Source of the DNA: JAAYZB01 sp035379945
Lineage (GTDB): Bacteria > Bacillota_I > Bacilli_A > Izemoplasmatales > Hujiaoplasmataceae
DNA length: 64,000 bases
Reading direction: 5' to 3'
Assembly (NCBI GenBank): GCA_035379945.1
Contig: DAOSWG010000001.1
Location: 99,156 to 163,155 of the forward strand
Shown here one piece after another: positions 1-7,938 of the stretch; the stretch's first letter is position 1, and each line of letters starts with the position of its first letter. Both the position numbers and the translations under genes were made by a program. The notes below the pieces were generated by a model. That model worked only from the letters and a program-made list of their open reading frames with translations, was not told where the DNA came from and made no database searches.

Positions 1-105
1 CTCCGCCACTCCCGCCAAATCTCCAATCCCGTCTCCGTTTGTATCATAAAAACTGCGAAGATAGATCTGATATATGTTTTCCTTCATCCACCATTTTTCC
101 TGCAT
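1..105 (-). CDS. GH13 alpha-glucosidase family protein, N-terminal fragment
   Basis: Only the first 35 codons lie in the window; the gene runs off the left edge. The peptide starts MQEKWWMKENIYQIYLRSF and continues with YDTNGDGIGDLAG. This is the characteristic opening of family GH13 enzymes of the oligo-1,6-glucosidase, alpha-glucosidase and trehalose-6-phosphate hydrolase group: the first beta strand (YQIYxRSF) followed by the DxNGDGIGD calcium-binding loop. Such enzymes hydrolyse alpha-glucosidic bonds of short oligosaccharides in the cytoplasm. The start is the ATG at 105-103, preceded by a GGAGG-like site around 111-117. It follows the TPR/GGDEF/EAL gene by 18 bases, so the two may be cotranscribed. 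Substrate cannot be told from this fragment. Confidence 0.85.
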   Translation of the reverse strand, partial: MQEKWWMKENIYQIYLRSFYDTNGDGIGDLAGVAE

Positions 106-123
106 TGTCTGCCTCCGCTTTAT

Positions 124-3045
124 TCAATCCGCCAGTTGTCTTATATCGATGGCGGGATAGTATTCCCCCATAACATATTCGATTTTGTTTTCTGAAAGAA
201 ATGATTTTTTTAATGGCCTAGCCTGATGATCGAACACGATTCCGTGGCTATAAGCCTGTTGGCATACATGGTACCACTCCGGGACCGTTTTATCGAATTC
301 TTCGGATGAAATGACGCCGAACACCGCTTCTCTCATCAAGGGCAAATCGTTTCCTGTTGCATCGTTAAGCCATTCGGAAAAAGCGAACGAATACCCGCCT
401 TCCGTGATTGATTTTTTGACTTCAGCCAGTTTTTTTCGGCTTGAAAACGGGCTTTTTATCATGAAAATGATTCTCTGAGGATCGATTTTCGCTTTGTTAG
501 TTTCTCTGATCAGGTAAGAAATCATTTCCGGTCTCATGAGAAGGTATTTTTCTATGGGATATAGAAACACAGTTCCAGAATCATTTTTCTTAAGAAAATA
601 CTTGACATCCTTCACAAAACGCTTGCTGAAAGCATTCTGGTATTCCCTGACCTTGTTGAAACCGACAAGAGCGAGATCCAACTGTTCCTTTGAACCGAAA
701 AGCGAACGGCTGTTGAGAGCCGCTTCCAGCCAGAATATTTTCTTTTCCTGCCATCTTCCGATCGGATGGTATTCCAGACTTAAAGCTCCTTCGGCCAGAA
801 TCCGGTTGGTCGCTTCTAGAATGCTTACGGATAGTTCGTCTGAAAACGATCTCTGTCTAGAGGTATAAAGGACATTCTCCTCTTCATTTCTCGATACGGA
901 CATTTCCAGAAGCTGGCGCCTGATTACCTTGAAATCAGTGGGCCGGTTTATGACAAGCGCGTTTGTCGATATCTGCATGACGGGATACAGTATTTCCTGG
1001 TAATCGATACTTCTTAATTCCCTGGCTATCCTTTCGATCATTCTCTTGTCATTTGTTTCTAAAAGCAGAACAAACGACGAAGAAGATAGGGCATAAAGCC
1101 CTAAAAGGCGGCTTCTTGCGCTCTTTTCTGCCATATCCTTGAATCTTACAGCCAGTCTTGCCGGAACGGTTTCATCGGGCAAAGAATAGACTTCGTCCAT
1201 ATTCTGGAAATTCACGACGAGATAAGATTTCTGTTTGAAAGGACCGTTGTTGGCTTTGGCAAGTCCGGACATACCGGGCATCATATAATATTCACCGGAA
1301 AACGACGCTTCTTTGTTCTCGGTATCTTGTATCAGTTTATCCGTCATGTCCTTTACGAGACATTCGATCGCCAAGCTGCTTGTCTTGTTAATGAACTGCA
1401 AAGTTCTTACATTACCTGACACATTGTATTTCAGCGTCATTTTTTCCGTAACCATGAAGTCATCCGGAAAAAGACGTTTTTCGGTGGTGGCATTTCCGAT
1501 GAATTCATCAAAAGAGAGATAGTCTTTGGTTTGTCCTAAAATACTTTTGACTGCTTCATCGTATAACTTGACTGTGTCACCTTCGATTCTCAGCATTCCG
1601 TATCCGGCTCTTTCGAGAGCTTCAATATATACTTTTTCTTGGGTTTTTGCTTCAAGGCATTCGTCGTTTGACCTGATCTTGGCTTCAAGAGCCATGACCG
1701 CTGTTTTCAGAATGTTGTTCGCGGTTTCGTAAATACCCAAGGATTTCGGATATGCAAGAAAACATCCCTTTTTGTAAGATTCGTTTTCCACTCGCATGGC
1801 AATGACCACTTCATGTATTTCATCATCCTCACTTTTTCGGTAAGCCTTCATGTTTCCCAGGTCGGTTTCCTGAAAGACCTGATGCAGATCATCTTCCGAC
1901 ATCACTTTGTCTATCAGCGTATTTTCGGTTTCTAAAGCTGTCAGAAAAGATTCCAGAAGCAATCCTTTGGAATAATGCATGACAGAGTATCCGTCATCTT
2001 TTAAATAAACAAAATCCAAGCGACTGTAAAGTCCGGAAGAAAATAGCGAACGGCATAGGGAAAGAAGAATCATCCGGTTACTAGAAGGAAGAATGATGTT
2101 CTTCATATCTTCGAATATTCGCTTCTGCATTTCATAAATATCAACAAGCGGCGGCTTTTCCCCCGCCATCTTTTGCAATTCTTCCTGCAATTTTCCGGCT
2201 TTACCGAAATCTCCCAGTTTTTTGTAAAGTTCCAACACCGCTTCGTAGTAATTCTTTTTGGCATGCTTACTGTAAAAAGCATCTATTTTGTCCCGCCATT
2301 TTTCATCGAACCGGACCGCTTCTTCTAAATTATTCTGGCTGATCGCGATTCTGATGAATCTGTCAAGATACCGGTTTTTGTTTTTGGAGATTACAAAAAA
2401 TTTTCGGTAATGTTCAGAAGCTTTGATGTCGTCTCCTTCAAAAAGACTCAGATCGGACTTGGCAAGATGAAAAAGCGGATTTTCCTCCTTCGGGTCGAAC
2501 ACGGCCGCTTTTTCCAAGGCGTTTCTGGCAAGTTCACCATTTCCGTCCGCCAGATACAGCATCGATAACTTAAGATACTTGCTGGCGAGATTCGCCCCGG
2601 ACAGAGTATCCTCGACATCGTTCAAAGAAAAAATGGCTTTTTTTATATCTCCTAACCCTTCGTAACAGACCGCCAGATAAAACTTTTGCATGGTCTTGTA
2701 AGAACGTTTGGCCTCTAAATAGTTTTCCCTTCTCTCTAAAAGGGGAAGCAATTTTTCATATTCTTCGGTTTTCAAATAACCGCGGACCAAGGAATCGATC
2801 AGCGATACGATTTGCTTGTAATCGGTCATCTCGTTATGTTTCAATGCTTCTTCCAGGGTCTGATTGGCCGATTCCTGATCCGCAAGCATTTCTTGACATT
2901 CCGAAACCGCAAGGGTGGCTTTGACATAATGGTCCCAGTCTTTTGCCAAAAGCGAATCATTCTGGAGTTCGTTCGATTTGTCCAGTTTTTCCTCGATGTT
3001 CTCCATATCAAGACATTCTAGATATCTTTCTTCAAGGTCCATCAT
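124..3045 (-). CDS. TPR protein with degenerate GGDEF-like and EAL-like domains
   Basis: This 973-residue protein has no signal peptide or membrane segment. Residues 1-300 are helical TPR-like repeats (for example around AVCYEGLGDIKKAI). Residues about 310-465 look GAF-like and 470-570 PAS-like; both are inferred from pattern only. Residues about 585-725 follow the spacing of a GGDEF domain, but the signature is SSSSF at 654-658 instead of GGDEF, so cyclase activity is not expected. From about 750 to the end the outline of an EAL domain can be followed (LEYHPIGRWQ near 757, then LEAA where EAL should be, and EYYP near the end in place of QGYY), again without the metal-binding residues. It is probably a non-catalytic c-di-GMP-type receptor or scaffold, but this is inference. 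Its ATG overlaps the TGA of the phosphoesterase gene (ATGA), so the two are translationally coupled. Confidence 0.7.
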   Translation of the reverse strand: MMDLEERYLECLDMENIEEKLDKSNELQNDSLLAKDWDHYVKATLAVSECQEMLADQESANQTLEEALKHNEMTDYKQIVSLIDSLVRGYLKTEEYEKLLPLLERRENYLEAKRSYKTMQKFYLAVCYEGLGDIKKAIFSLNDVEDTLSGANLASKYLKLSMLYLADGNGELARNALEKAAVFDPKEENPLFHLAKSDLSLFEGDDIKASEHYRKFFVISKNKNRYLDRFIRIAISQNNLEEAVRFDEKWRDKIDAFYSKHAKKNYYEAVLELYKKLGDFGKAGKLQEELQKMAGEKPPLVDIYEMQKRIFEDMKNIILPSSNRMILLSLCRSLFSSGLYSRLDFVYLKDDGYSVMHYSKGLLLESFLTALETENTLIDKVMSEDDLHQVFQETDLGNMKAYRKSEDDEIHEVVIAMRVENESYKKGCFLAYPKSLGIYETANNILKTAVMALEAKIRSNDECLEAKTQEKVYIEALERAGYGMLRIEGDTVKLYDEAVKSILGQTKDYLSFDEFIGNATTEKRLFPDDFMVTEKMTLKYNVSGNVRTLQFINKTSSLAIECLVKDMTDKLIQDTENKEASFSGEYYMMPGMSGLAKANNGPFKQKSYLVVNFQNMDEVYSLPDETVPARLAVRFKDMAEKSARSRLLGLYALSSSSFVLLLETNDKRMIERIARELRSIDYQEILYPVMQISTNALVINRPTDFKVIRRQLLEMSVSRNEEENVLYTSRQRSFSDELSVSILEATNRILAEGALSLEYHPIGRWQEKKIFWLEAALNSRSLFGSKEQLDLALVGFNKVREYQNAFSKRFVKDVKYFLKKNDSGTVFLYPIEKYLLMRPEMISYLIRETNKAKIDPQRIIFMIKSPFSSRKKLAEVKKSITEGGYSFAFSEWLNDATGNDLPLMREAVFGVISSEEFDKTVPEWYHVCQQAYSHGIVFDHQARPLKKSFLSENKIEYVMGEYYPAIDIRQLAD

Positions 3046-3563
3046 TCATCCCCCTTTTTGAAAGTGATTTCTCTGTTTTCCACTTCTTCGCCGGTTTCGG
3101 CTTCTCTTAAGGATACATAAACTTTTTTGTTTTCAACGTTGGCTATCAAGTATGTTTTTCCATATTTTCCTTTAGAAAACGACAAAGCTCCGGGATTGAC
3201 CAGAAGCACTTTGTTTCTGTATTCGATGGATGCTTCATGGGTATGTCCGTAAAATACGACATCGATCTTTTCCGATATTGCTTTTTCCAATAGGATACCG
3301 GTTCCTGTCTTTACATAATATCTGTGGCCGTGAGTGAACATGAATCTTACACCGGAAAACTCCAGGATCAGATCGTAAGGGAAGTCCGGTTCAAAAGGAT
3401 AATTACCTTTGACTCCGACAATTCCCGCATAAGACAGTTCGTGTTCGGGCATTTCCGAATCTCCGAGCGAAAACAGGAAGTCGCATCCCGTTTCCCGGTT
3501 CAACACTTCCTTTAGCACACTTCTGTCGCGATGGTTGTCGCTAAACACCAAAATCTTAGTCAT
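3042..3563 (-). CDS. ysnB: YfcE/YsnB-type metallophosphoesterase
   Basis: A 173-residue calcineurin-like phosphoesterase of the MJ0936/YfcE family. The metal-binding motifs appear in order: SDNH near residue 8, LGDS near 34, the GN of KGNYP near 53, THGH near 78 and GHTH near 106, followed by VNPGAL. Relatives hydrolyse phosphodiesters in vitro with Mn2+; the physiological substrate is poorly known. It follows rdgB with an 8-base overlap. The same neighbours (ysnA-ysnB) occur in Bacillus, which supports a shared operon. Length matches the family, and all metal ligands appear present. Confidence 0.9.
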   Translation of the reverse strand: MTKILVFSDNHRDRSVLKEVLNRETGCDFLFSLGDSEMPEHELSYAGIVGVKGNYPFEPDFPYDLILEFSGVRFMFTHGHRYYVKTGTGILLEKAISEKIDVVFYGHTHEASIEYRNKVLLVNPGALSFSKGKYGKTYLIANVENKKVYVSLREAETGEEVENREITFKKGDE

Positions 3564-4140
3564 TATCCGCCAGATCCTTCACCAGTTTGGCTAAAGCCTT
3601 ACCGCGATGGCTGATCTTGTTCTTTTCTTCAGTCGCAAGCTGTGACATATATTTGCCAGCTTCAAAAACATAAAACAAGGGATCGTATCCGAATCCGTTC
3701 CCGGGATGAAGTTCGTATGCCAGCGTTCCTTCCGCCACACCTTCGTAACTACGAATTGGTTTATCCGGTTCCATATAAACAATCTGACAGACAAACCGGG
3801 CTTTCCGGTTTGTTTTTCCTTCCATTTCCTTTAACAGCTTTTGATTGTTGTCAAGATCATTTCCGGTACCGGCATAACGGCGTGAATAGACTCCCGGCCG
3901 GTTATTCAGGGCTTCGACTTCCAAGCCCGAGTCATCGGCCAAAACCGGGATTTGACAAATCTTGGCCACCTGTTTCGCCTTGATCATAGCGTTTTCCAAA
4001 AAAGTTTGGCCGGTCTCTTCGATATCCGGTATATCCGGAAAATCGAAAAGAGTCCTTACTTCATAACCGAGCGGCGCTAACAGCTCCCGATACTCTTTTT
4101 CTTTGCCTTTGTTTTTGGTTGCGATCATGATCGATTTCAT
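3556..4140 (-). CDS. rdgB: XTP/dITP diphosphatase (HAM1/RdgB family)
   Basis: A 194-residue cytoplasmic enzyme that hydrolyses non-canonical purine triphosphates (ITP, dITP, XTP) to monophosphate and pyrophosphate, keeping them out of DNA and RNA. Family signatures are plain: ATKNKGK at the N-terminus (triphosphate binding), LADDSGLEVEAL (catalytic Asp and metal site), RPGVYSRRYAG, GNGFGYDPLF and KNKISHRGKAL. The start ATG at 4140 has a GGTG site a few bases upstream. It is the first gene of the operon rdgB-ysnB-TPR/GGDEF/EAL, with an extended -10 promoter just upstream. Confidence 0.97.
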   Translation of the reverse strand: MKSIMIATKNKGKEKEYRELLAPLGYEVRTLFDFPDIPDIEETGQTFLENAMIKAKQVAKICQIPVLADDSGLEVEALNNRPGVYSRRYAGTGNDLDNNQKLLKEMEGKTNRKARFVCQIVYMEPDKPIRSYEGVAEGTLAYELHPGNGFGYDPLFYVFEAGKYMSQLATEEKNKISHRGKALAKLVKDLADND

Positions 4141-4156
4141 TTTTTCACCTGTAAAA

Positions 4157-4165
4157 AGTATATCA
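4157..4165 (-). promoter_or_regulatory. Extended -10 promoter for rdgB operon
   Basis: On the minus strand the sequence reads TGATATACT, an extended -10 (TGn plus TATACT), 17 bases upstream of the rdgB start. No clear -35 box is seen. Confidence 0.5.
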
Positions 4166-4196
4166 CATACGACTACTCAGACGCTTCGCAAATATG

Positions 4197-4222
4197 AAAA
4201 AAAGCGGGAAATAGTTTCCCGC
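4197..4222 (-). terminator. Rho-independent terminator after ktrA
   Basis: Stem GCGGGAAA / TTTCCCGC with a 3-base loop, followed on the minus strand by seven Ts. It closes the ktrA transcript just before the rdgB promoter. Confidence 0.9.
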
Positions 4223-4228
4223 CCCGTT

Positions 4229-4894
4229 TCACTTGTTCAGCCATCCGGAAAATTTCTGGATATTGTCGTTTTGGCCTACCATCAGGATTTCGTCGCCTTC
4301 TTCGAAAGGCGTTGTCGAACTGGGAATGACGATTTTCTCATTCCTTCTCACCGCCACGATATTTACTCCGAAGCGTGATCTGATTTCCAATTCGAGAAGA
4401 TGTTTTCCAATGACCTTTTTGGTGGCCTCGAACGAAACGAAACTGTAGTCGTCGTCAAGTTCCATAAAATCAAGGAAATTGCCGGAGACGAGAATCTTGG
4501 CCAGACGTTTTCCCATGGCCTGTTCCGGCCAGATCAAATGGTCTTCGTCCACGCCGAGTTTTTCGACGACTTTGGCGTGATATTCGCTTTGAACTTTCAC
4601 GTATATGTCGCTTATTCCTAGATCCTTCAGTATCAGAGTCGTCAGAATCGAATTGTCCACGTTGACTCCCGTTGCGACGATTACCGTATCGTAATTCGCG
4701 ATTCCGATTTCCTTAAGCGCCTCAATATCGGTCGAATCCAGGCAAATGGCGTTTGTGACTATCTTGGCGACTTTTTCGATCTTGTCGTAGTTTTTGTCGA
4801 TTACCAGAACATCGGCTTTTAAACTTGCCAATTCTTCGATCAGAGCCATTCCAAAACGTCCTACCCCGATCACCGCAAATGTCCTTTTGTTCAT
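4229..4894 (-). CDS. ktrA: TrkA/KtrA-type potassium channel regulatory protein
   Basis: A 221-residue cytoplasmic gating subunit of a Ktr-type K+ uptake system. The N-terminal RCK domain has the nucleotide-binding motif VIGVGRFG and an acidic residue ending the second strand (VIDKN). The C-terminal half is an RCK_C (TrkA_C) domain that in relatives binds c-di-AMP. The ATG at 4894 was chosen because AGGAAG lies 7 bases upstream; the longer frame would place the start beside the -10 promoter box at 4934-4929. No membrane subunit (KtrB) is next to it. It is monocistronic, with its own consensus promoter and terminator. Confidence 0.92.
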   Translation of the reverse strand: MNKRTFAVIGVGRFGMALIEELASLKADVLVIDKNYDKIEKVAKIVTNAICLDSTDIEALKEIGIANYDTVIVATGVNVDNSILTTLILKDLGISDIYVKVQSEYHAKVVEKLGVDEDHLIWPEQAMGKRLAKILVSGNFLDFMELDDDYSFVSFEATKKVIGKHLLELEIRSRFGVNIVAVRRNEKIVIPSSTTPFEEGDEILMVGQNDNIQKFSGWLNK

Positions 4895-4928
4895 TGTAAG
4901 ACTTCCTTTCCTTTGAAGCCATAAGTAT

Positions 4929-4956
4929 ATTATACACAAAAAAGGCTTTTTGTCAA
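4929..4956 (-). promoter_or_regulatory. SigA-type promoter for ktrA
   Basis: Perfect -35 TTGACA (4956-4951) and -10 TATAAT (4934-4929) separated by 16 bases, 35 bases upstream of the chosen ktrA start. Confidence 0.85.
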
Positions 4957-5024
4957 TTGTGTGAGAATTACCACATTTCCTTGCGATAACTCATGTTTTT
5001 CTTTTTTTAATCGTGAAAATACGG

Positions 5025-5030
5025 TATAAT
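5025..5030 (+). promoter_or_regulatory. Probable -10 box for the CPBP protease gene
   Basis: TATAAT lies 34 bases upstream of the start at 5065. The -35 region is only a T-run, so the promoter is less certain. The RBS AAAGGAG (5052-5058) follows. Confidence 0.45.
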
Positions 5031-5064
5031 GAATATAATTAATTTTTGACAAAGGAGTAAGCCG

Positions 5065-6171
5065 ATGAACGAATACGATGACCTATTCAAAAAGCCGGAA
5101 CAAATCCGTGAAACCAGCCAAAAACCGTTTCATTCCTTAGATCCGAACGAAGAAATGCAAAAAAACATATCCGAGCAAAAGATCAACCGGATAATATTCA
5201 TTTCCTATTTCATCATAGCGATTTTGATGTCGATCGTCTCATATTCATTTTTCTATTTCAAATATCCGGATGCCGCCACAATCAATTCCAATCTTTCTAT
5301 AGCGTCGGCTCCGGCCATGACTTATGCCGAATCGGGAGATGAGATCTATCCTTACAACATAACGTTGACGGGATCCATCGCCAACGGCAACGATTTCGAA
5401 CTTCCTTGCATTTTTATCATCTATAACATATATGGTACCGATAACAATCTGATCGCATCCCAATACATAAACCAGGAAAAGGTCTCCGCTGGCGGTGTCT
5501 TCACTTACGAAGAAACTATTTCCAGCGAATTCGAACCTTCATATTTTGCTTATTCTTACGGTTTTGATGAAAGTTCATATTTCTACATCATCATTTTCCT
5601 TTTACAACTGACGCTTTCCGCAATTTTGTTCCTTTATATCGACAAAGTCGCCTTCGTCTCTGACTTTAAACGCTTCTTCTCCAATTTCTGGAATTCTTCC
5701 GGATTGGTAGTGGGAGGCATATTCGCTCTCATCACTATGATGTATGTTTCGCAGATAATCCTATCTAATTTTTTCAATGTCTATACAACTTCGGAAAACG
5801 AAATGACGATAAACTCGATGTTCGCTCCCGATCCTTTCCGGTTATTTTTGCTTTTCATGATCCTTTGCGTGCTTACTCCGATAGTGGAGGAACTGACTTT
5901 CCGGAAAGCCCTTTACGGTTTCTTTTACCGTCGTTTGGGCCCGGTTGTGGCGATCATTGCCAGCAGCTTGGTATTCGGGTTGTTGCATGTCGCTTCCTAC
6001 GGGGATTTCATCCAGGCAATCGTTTATGTTCCCATGGGAGCCGTCCTCGGTATTTTCTATTACCTTTCCAAACGAAATGTCCATGTGACGATCGGCATTC
6101 ATTTCATCAACAATTTCATCTCTTTTCTGATCTATGCCTTTGCGGCCTACGGCGTAACGCTGTTTGCCTGA
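5065..6171 (+). CDS. CPBP family intramembrane metalloprotease
   Basis: A 368-residue membrane protein. A hydrophilic N-terminus is followed by a membrane segment near 45-65, an outside-facing stretch of about 100 residues, and at least five more segments. The C-terminal Abi/CPBP (Rce1-like) domain carries the catalytic motifs EELTFR (glutamates and Arg), FGLLH and HFINN. Relatives cleave membrane substrates or give immunity to peptide toxins; no bacteriocin genes are nearby, so its target is unknown. The start ATG has AAAGGAG 7 bases upstream. The gene stands alone between divergent ktrA and convergent hup, with a bidirectional terminator after it. Confidence 0.88.
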   Translation: MNEYDDLFKKPEQIRETSQKPFHSLDPNEEMQKNISEQKINRIIFISYFIIAILMSIVSYSFFYFKYPDAATINSNLSIASAPAMTYAESGDEIYPYNITLTGSIANGNDFELPCIFIIYNIYGTDNNLIASQYINQEKVSAGGVFTYEETISSEFEPSYFAYSYGFDESSYFYIIIFLLQLTLSAILFLYIDKVAFVSDFKRFFSNFWNSSGLVVGGIFALITMMYVSQIILSNFFNVYTTSENEMTINSMFAPDPFRLFLLFMILCVLTPIVEELTFRKALYGFFYRRLGPVVAIIASSLVFGLLHVASYGDFIQAIVYVPMGAVLGIFYYLSKRNVHVTIGIHFINNFISFLIYAFAAYGVTLFA

Positions 6172-6191
6172 AAACAATCCACTATAAACGT

Positions 6192-6225
6192 AAAAAAAGC
6201 GTCTCGCTCGGAGACGCTTTCTTTT
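6192..6225. terminator. Bidirectional terminator between CPBP gene and hup
   Basis: Perfect 10-bp stem AAAGCGTCTC / GAGACGCTTT with a 5-base loop, flanked by an A-run on the left and Ts on the right. It can serve both convergent genes. Confidence 0.9.
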
Positions 6226-6234
6226 TGAATTTGA

Positions 6235-6507
6235 TTATCTTACGGAATCCTTCAGGACTTTTCCGGCTTTGAATGTCGGTGCTTTCAATGGCGGAATGTT
6301 GATGAGTTCGCCGGTTCTGGGGTCATGACCGGAACGGGCTTTGCGGACTTTAACTTCAAATGTTCCAAAACCTGTGAGTATGACTTTTTCTCCTTTGACC
6401 AAAGCTTCCTGAATGGCAACCACTGTAGAGTTCAAGGCATTTTCTGCATCTTTCTTTGTTAGGTCGGATAATTCGGCAATTCGTGCAACCAATTCGGATT
6501 TGTTCAT
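6235..6507 (-). CDS. hup: DNA-binding protein HU
   Basis: A 90-residue nucleoid protein of the HU/IHF family. It starts MNKSELVARIAE and carries the family signature around GFGTFEVKVRKARSGHDPRT, including the beta arm that grips the minor groove, and ends with the usual lysine-rich helix. The ATG at 6507 was chosen over an upstream one because GGAGG lies 8 bases before it and the upstream Met would fall in the promoter. It is a single gene downstream of der, the usual Firmicutes position. Confidence 0.97.
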   Translation of the reverse strand: MNKSELVARIAELSDLTKKDAENALNSTVVAIQEALVKGEKVILTGFGTFEVKVRKARSGHDPRTGELINIPPLKAPTFKAGKVLKDSVR

Positions 6508-6538
6508 AATTCTATTCCTCCTAATTTTTGTTGATTTC

Positions 6539-6567
6539 ATTATAATGGGTTTATTTTTAAATTGCAA
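6539..6567 (-). promoter_or_regulatory. Promoter for hup
   Basis: -35 TTGCAA (6567-6562), 17-base spacer, -10 TATAAT (6544-6539), about 32 bases before the hup start. Confidence 0.8.
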
Positions 6568-6609
6568 GCAGTTTACCGAAAATATCCCCTTTTTCGGGCT
6601 AAATCCGTG

Positions 6610-7917
6610 TCAATCACGATTTCTCAAAACCAATTTTATCGGTGTACCGGAGAAATCGAAACGTTCGCGGAGCCGGTTTTCCAAGTATCTTCTGTAACTG
6701 AAATGCATACAATCGGTACTGTTTACGAAAAGGATGAAGGCCGGACATTTCGTCTTGGCCTGAGTGGCGTAATAGACCTTCACGATCCGGTGATTGTATT
6801 CCTTCGGAGGATTGGAAATGATCGCTTCTGACAACACCTCATTCAATACTGATGTCTGTACCCGACGGGAATAATTTGAATACACAGTATCGATTTTCGG
6901 GAATATCTCACTGATTCCAGACTTGGTTTTTGCAGATAGGAAAATAGTCGGAACGAAAGTCATGAAAGAAAACGCGACAGCGATTTTTTGTCTCCATTCG
7001 GCCATGAATCGTTGTTTGTCCTCCATGAGATCGGTCTTGTTTACGACGATCACCATGGCTTTCCCGTTTTCCAGAGCATATCCAGCGATATGGGTATCCT
7101 GTTCGAGAATGCCTTCAGAAGCATCGATCGTTATCAGGCAAACATCCGCCCTTTCGATCGCTTCCATCGCTCTCAAGGCTGAGTATTTCTCGATTCCTTC
7201 ATATATCTTGCCGCGTTTTCGCAAACCGGCCGTATCGATAATCACATATTTCTTTTCGTCTCTTTCGAAAGTCGTGTCGATTGAATCGGTGGTGGTTCCC
7301 ATCTGATCAGACACAATGACCCGGTCATAACCGAGAATAGCGTTCGTAAGCTGAGATTTTCCGACATTCGGTCTGCCGATAACGGCTATCTTGCAATATT
7401 CTTCCGGATAATCTTCTTCGGTTTTTTCGGGAAAATACTCGATGACTTTTTCCATCAGATCGCCAAAGCCGGTTCCATGGATTCCGGACACCGGTATGAT
7501 ATCGGTGGCTCCCAAAGAATAAAAATCGTAATAACTGCTTCTGACCGCTTCGTTGTCCGCTTTGTTGACGGCCACTATTATGGGTTTAGCGGACTTGAAA
7601 AGGATTTTCATCACCGTCACGTCGTCATCAACTGGACCGGTTTTTCCGTCAACAACGAAAATTATGACATCGGCTTCCATGATGGCCACTTCCGCCTGTG
7701 ATTTTATCAAAGACAAAAAAGGTGCATCGCTTTTCTCGATGCCCCCCGTGTCGATCACGCTAAATGTGTGTCCGAACCAGCTGGCTTTGGCGTAAATCCG
7801 GTCCCGGGTGGCCCCGGATGCATCATCGGTAATCGCCATGCGTTGGCCGACGATCCGGTTGAAGATCGTCGACTTTCCGACATTAGGGCGTCCGACGATG
7901 GCGACTGTGTGCGCCAT
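6610..7917 (-). CDS. der: Ribosome biogenesis GTPase Der (EngA)
   Basis: A 435-residue double-GTPase essential for 50S subunit assembly. The first G domain shows AIVGRPNVGKS (G1), DTGG (G3) and NKAD (G4). The second shows AVIGRPNVGKS, DTAG and NKTD. A C-terminal KH-like domain follows. The start was set at the ATG 7917, which has AGGAG 8 bases upstream; an earlier ATG at 7923 would be too close to that site. The gene follows the S1 protein gene by 21 bases and is the last gene of the cmk operon. Confidence 0.98.
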   Translation of the reverse strand: MAHTVAIVGRPNVGKSTIFNRIVGQRMAITDDASGATRDRIYAKASWFGHTFSVIDTGGIEKSDAPFLSLIKSQAEVAIMEADVIIFVVDGKTGPVDDDVTVMKILFKSAKPIIVAVNKADNEAVRSSYYDFYSLGATDIIPVSGIHGTGFGDLMEKVIEYFPEKTEEDYPEEYCKIAVIGRPNVGKSQLTNAILGYDRVIVSDQMGTTTDSIDTTFERDEKKYVIIDTAGLRKRGKIYEGIEKYSALRAMEAIERADVCLITIDASEGILEQDTHIAGYALENGKAMVIVVNKTDLMEDKQRFMAEWRQKIAVAFSFMTFVPTIFLSAKTKSGISEIFPKIDTVYSNYSRRVQTSVLNEVLSEAIISNPPKEYNHRIVKVYYATQAKTKCPAFILFVNSTDCMHFSYRRYLENRLRERFDFSGTPIKLVLRNRD

Positions 7918-7938
7918 GGCCATCACTCCTTTTTTGGC

